Positions 60,993 to 64,000 of a stretch of DNA of 64,000 nucleotides are shown here, in pieces. The DNA is taken from assembly GCF_019049245.1 (NCBI RefSeq), contig NZ_JAGMUK010000037.1, positions 1-64,000 on the forward strand. Reading direction: 5' to 3'. This DNA comes from Streptomyces sp. AC555_RSS877. Lineage in GTDB: Bacteria; Actinomycetota; Actinomycetes; Streptomycetales; Streptomycetaceae. Below the pieces are notes generated by a model. That model made no database searches. It had not been told where the DNA came from and saw only the letters and a program-made list of their open reading frames with translations. A program made the position numbers and the translations under genes. Numbering within the stretch: position 1 is the first letter of the stretch; each line of letters opens with the position of its first letter.

Positions 60993-63801
60993 TCACTTGG
61001 TACGACGGCCCGCCGCGAGTCTGACGATGTCGACCCGCGATCGGATCCCCAGCTTGCGGTAGACCCGGGTCAGGGTCGCCTCGACCGTCTTGACACTGAT
61101 GAACAGCCGGCCGGCTATCTCCCGGTTGGTCGCGCCCTCCATGACGAGCGCGGCGACCTGACGTTCCATCGAGGCGAGCCCGTCCAGCGCGTCGAGCGTG
61201 GGGGTGGGGGAGACGACCGGCTCGGGCGGCTGTGCCACGGCGGTCGCCTCCGCCTGGCGCAGCCAGGGCAGCGCCCGGCAGCGCCTGAACAGCCGGGCCG
61301 CCTCGTCGTAGGACGTCGGCCCCGGCCGGCGCGTGCGCAGCGCGGCCAGCGCGAAGGCGGCGCGGGCCTCCTCCAGGCCGTAGCCCAGTTTGCCGAGCCG
61401 GTCCTGCGCGGACGTCAACTGGCCGAGGGCGGCATCGTGTTGGCCGCGCCTGGCCCGTACCAGCGCCTCCGCCCGGTCCACCACGGCGAGCACACTCTCG
61501 CGGCCCAGCCGCAGCGCCTGCTCCCGGGTCACGTCGATGACGTCCTGCGCCTCGGCGACCTCGCCGACCTGGACCAGGGCCTCGGCGAGGTCGCCGTGCC
61601 AGCGGCCGCGCGCCGGGTCGGTGATGCCGAGCCCCTGCTCCAGCTCCCGCACCCGGCGCAGCGAACGCACCGTGCCCGGGGCGTCCCCGGCCACGAACTG
61701 GGCGTGGCCCAGGGCGGCCAGGGCGCGGGAGACGTACATCTGGTCACCGTCCTCCTCGGCGTGCTCCAGCGCTTCCCGCGCCAGCGCCAGCGCCCGGTCG
61801 ACGTCGCCGCCCGACGCCTCGGCGAACGAGGTGAGCAGGGCGGAGGCCACCGTGCCGATGCCGGTGTCCCTGGCCATCCGCAGGCTCTCCCGGGCCAGGT
61901 CGAGGGCCCGCCCGCAGTGCCCGGAGCGCAGCTCGGTCTCGGCGAGCAGGCGCAGGAAGTGCACCTCGCTCTCGACCATTCCGCGCCGCCGCACCTCGCG
62001 CAGCAGCGCGGTGACGGTGGTGCGGGCCTCGGCCAGCTGGTCGCTCATCAGCAGCCAGCGGAACCGGGCCAGGCCCGGGCCGTTGTGGTGGCAGGCCACC
62101 TGCGGGTCCTGGGGTTCCCTGAGCGCCCGCTTGATCGTGGCGGGGGCTTCCGCGTGGCCCATCAGGGCCTCGGCCTGCGCCTGGAAGGCGAGGGCGAGGA
62201 TCTCGGTACGCCGGTCACCGGCCCGGGCGGCCAGCTGTGCCGCGTGCGCGGCCTCCTCCCGGCCCTGCGCGAAGTCGCCCTGGACGACCAGGCCCCGCCA
62301 GGCGAGCTGGTAGTGGACCAGGGCCAGCAGCCTGGGGTCGTCGCCCGCGTCGGCCAGCGCCTGCGGGAAGACGGCGTCGACGTCGCCGAGGGCGTGCCCG
62401 GCCGACTCGATCACCACCATCCAGGCCCGCACGCGGTCCGCGGGCACGGTGGCCCGGGTCAGCACCTCGCGGGCGATGTCCCTGGCGAGGTCCACCTCCC
62501 CGGCGGTGATCGCGTCCTCGGCGGCCTGCAACCGCCGCTCGTCGGGGCCCGGCACGCCGTCGCCCGGGGTGTGCCGGGCGGCGAGCAGGCCGAGCGAGGC
62601 GGCCACCGAGGGCGCCCCGCGGTCCCGGGCCTGGGCGGCGGCCTCGGCGAGCTGTGCCGCGACCCGCGGATCGGCGCCGGAGGCCGCGAGCGCCAGGTGC
62701 CGGGCCCGCTCGATGGGGTCGAAGGCGGCCGTGGACAGCGCGGCGTGCGCGGCCCGCCGCTCCTGCGCGGGCGCCTCCGCGTAGAGCGCGGCCGAGATCA
62801 GCGGATGCGCGAACCGTACGGCGGGCCCCTCGGGCTCCGTCGCGAGCAGTCCGAGGGCGGCCGCCTGGGCGGTCTCCGACTCGGCGTTGTCCCGGCCGGC
62901 CGCGTGCAGCAGGGCCAGCGTGGGCCGGGCGCCGGCGCTGGCCACGAGCAGGGTGCGGCGCGCCTCGTCGGACAGCATCTCCAGGCGGCTGAGCACCAGC
63001 CCGCAGCGAGGTCGGCACGCGCAGCGGCTCGCCCGGCCGGGGCGGGCTGGGATCCTCGGCCAGGGCGCGGCCCAGCTCGAGGGCGAAGAGCGGGTTGCCG
63101 CCGCTGGTGCGGTGGATGTCCCGGACGGTGGAGCGGGGCAGGCCGGTGTAGCCGCGGTGGTCCAGGAGCGTGGAAACCTGGGTGCGGGTGAGCGGGTTGA
63201 GGCGGACCGCGAGACTGTCCGGGGGCAACGCGCGTAGATGCCGGTCGTACTCCTGCCCTTCGGTCCGCACGGCGCACAGCAGCTGGACCGGGGTGTCGCC
63301 GAGGCGGCGGGCGGCGAAGCCGAGGAGTTCCGCGCTCGCCGGGTCGAGCCATTGGAGGTCGTCCGCGACGACCAGGACGGGCCCCTCGGCGGCGAGCGCG
63401 CGCAGCACCGACAGGACCGCCAGCCGCAGCGCCAGTCCGTCGCGCTGGAGGGTGGACTCGCCGCGTCCGGTGAGCGCCGACTCCAGGGCGGTGCGCTGGG
63501 CGGCGGGGAGCCGGTCGGACACCTCGCCCACGACCAGGCCGAGCAGGTCGGCGAGCGCCAGGAACGGGAGATGGGATTCGGACTCCGTCGCCGAGCAGCG
63601 CAACACGGTCCGGGTCGCGGCGGCGTTATCGGCGGCCAATGCCCGCAGCACGGTCGACTTTCCTATTCCGGCCGGGCCGTGGAGCAGCACGCTGCCGCCG
63701 CCGGCCAACTGCTCACGTGCTCCCGCGAACAGCTCCTCCCTGCCGATCACCAGGTCGGGGCGGCATCTGGCAGGCTCCTCGAAGTCCCGTCGCACGGTCA
63801 C
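60993..63801 (-). pseudogene. LuxR/LAL-family regulator interrupted by a +1 frameshift
   Basis: Two frames together make one large ATP-binding LuxR regulator. The N part (from GTG 63801, after GGAGGGG) has Walker A GPAGIGKST, Walker B LVVADDLQWLD and continues to LRVPTSLR. The C part begins LVLSRLEMLSDEARRTLL, has a TPR-rich middle and ends in a LuxR helix-turn-helix (LASMERQVAALVMEGATNRE, then IAGRLFISVKTVEATLTRVY). The frames meet at a GGG run at 63000-63002. Removing one G gives a continuous 935-residue protein. It could be a real inactivation, a sequencing error or a phase-variable tract. Its targets are unknown. Confidence 0.82.
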
Positions 63802-63943
63802 CGCTCCCCTCCGTGTGTCGTGTCCTGGCCAATATTAGGCAACGGGCTTTGGAATTCGGCGGGGCCGCGTCGTGAGGGAAATAACAACGGCCCGCAGAGA
63901 GAAATTCACCAAGGCGGTGCATGAAGGAGGGCGCCGACGGAAA

Positions 63944-64000
63944 TCAGGGCAGGAACCCCGCCCGACGCGCGGCGACGACCGCCTCCCCACGGGTCCGGGA
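63944..64000 (-). CDS. 3' end of a gene cut by the window edge
   Basis: The last 18 codons before a TGA at 63944 read SRTRGEAVVAARRAGFLP. This resembles the end of LuxR/LAL regulators, whose last helix often reads like TRTEAVARARELGLL. The reading is tentative because so little is visible. It lies on the same strand as the frameshifted LuxR gene, 142 bp upstream of it. Confidence 0.45.
   Translation of the reverse strand, partial: SRTRGEAVVAARRAGFLP

Overview
The window is chromosomal DNA of a Streptomyces species. The signs are very high GC with strong GC3 bias, GTG starts and ATGA/GTGA gene overlaps, only one in-frame TTA codon noticed in the genes, a whiE-type spore pigment locus, DUF2637 and DUF3040 genes, and a trypsin of the Streptomyces secreted type. 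I see no rRNA, tRNA, CRISPR array, transposase, integrase or replication origin.

Layout. 0-9 kb holds regulators and hypothetical genes: a degenerate PP2C-like protein, a membrane-anchored XRE-type regulator, a secreted protein, an anti-sigma-type ATPase with a TTA codon, a DUF2637 membrane protein, an FhuF-like iron-siderophore reductase behind an iron box, a GntR regulator and a helical-repeat protein. 9-18 kb is a purine catabolism locus: PucR regulator, three xanthine dehydrogenase subunits, an NCS2 purine permease and XdhC. The permease lies between two intergenic palindromes. A stand-alone LanC-like protein with a Cys-Cys-Cys zinc site and an SRPBCC protein follow.

20-31 kb is the most unusual block. 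It holds ten co-directional genes, eight of them joined by 1-4 bp overlaps, encoding heptose synthesis (GmhA, fused HldE, GmhB), two GT9 heptosyltransferase-like enzymes, three other glycosyltransferases, a NodU/CmcH carbamoyltransferase and a UXS-like sugar-nucleotide enzyme. Together they predict a carbamoylated, heptose-containing glycan in a Gram-positive organism without LPS. A decayed tail gene may end the operon.

31-46 kb is a sugar utilisation regulon. Two secreted GH43 enzymes with carbohydrate-binding domains and a LacI regulator-SDR-galactonate dehydratase operon lie on the minus strand. They oppose an ABC importer, a KDPG/KDPGal aldolase, a KDG-type kinase, a lactonase and a GH51 arabinofuranosidase. 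The set fits outside cleavage of arabinose/galactose polymers, import, and an oxidative De Ley-Doudoroff type route.

46-58 kb holds a secreted beta-helix protein, an O-methyltransferase and the spore pigment type II polyketide genes: TcmI-type cyclase, aromatase, ACP, KS-beta, KS-alpha, cupin, SchA/CurD-like protein. A class F-like sortase and a small candidate wall-anchored substrate sit between these and the pigment hydroxylase. 58-64 kb holds a VOC protein, an AlkZ-like HTH_42 protein with a 23-bp operator-like palindrome, a trypsin-like protease, a frameshifted LuxR/LAL regulator, and the 3' end of a gene that runs off the window.
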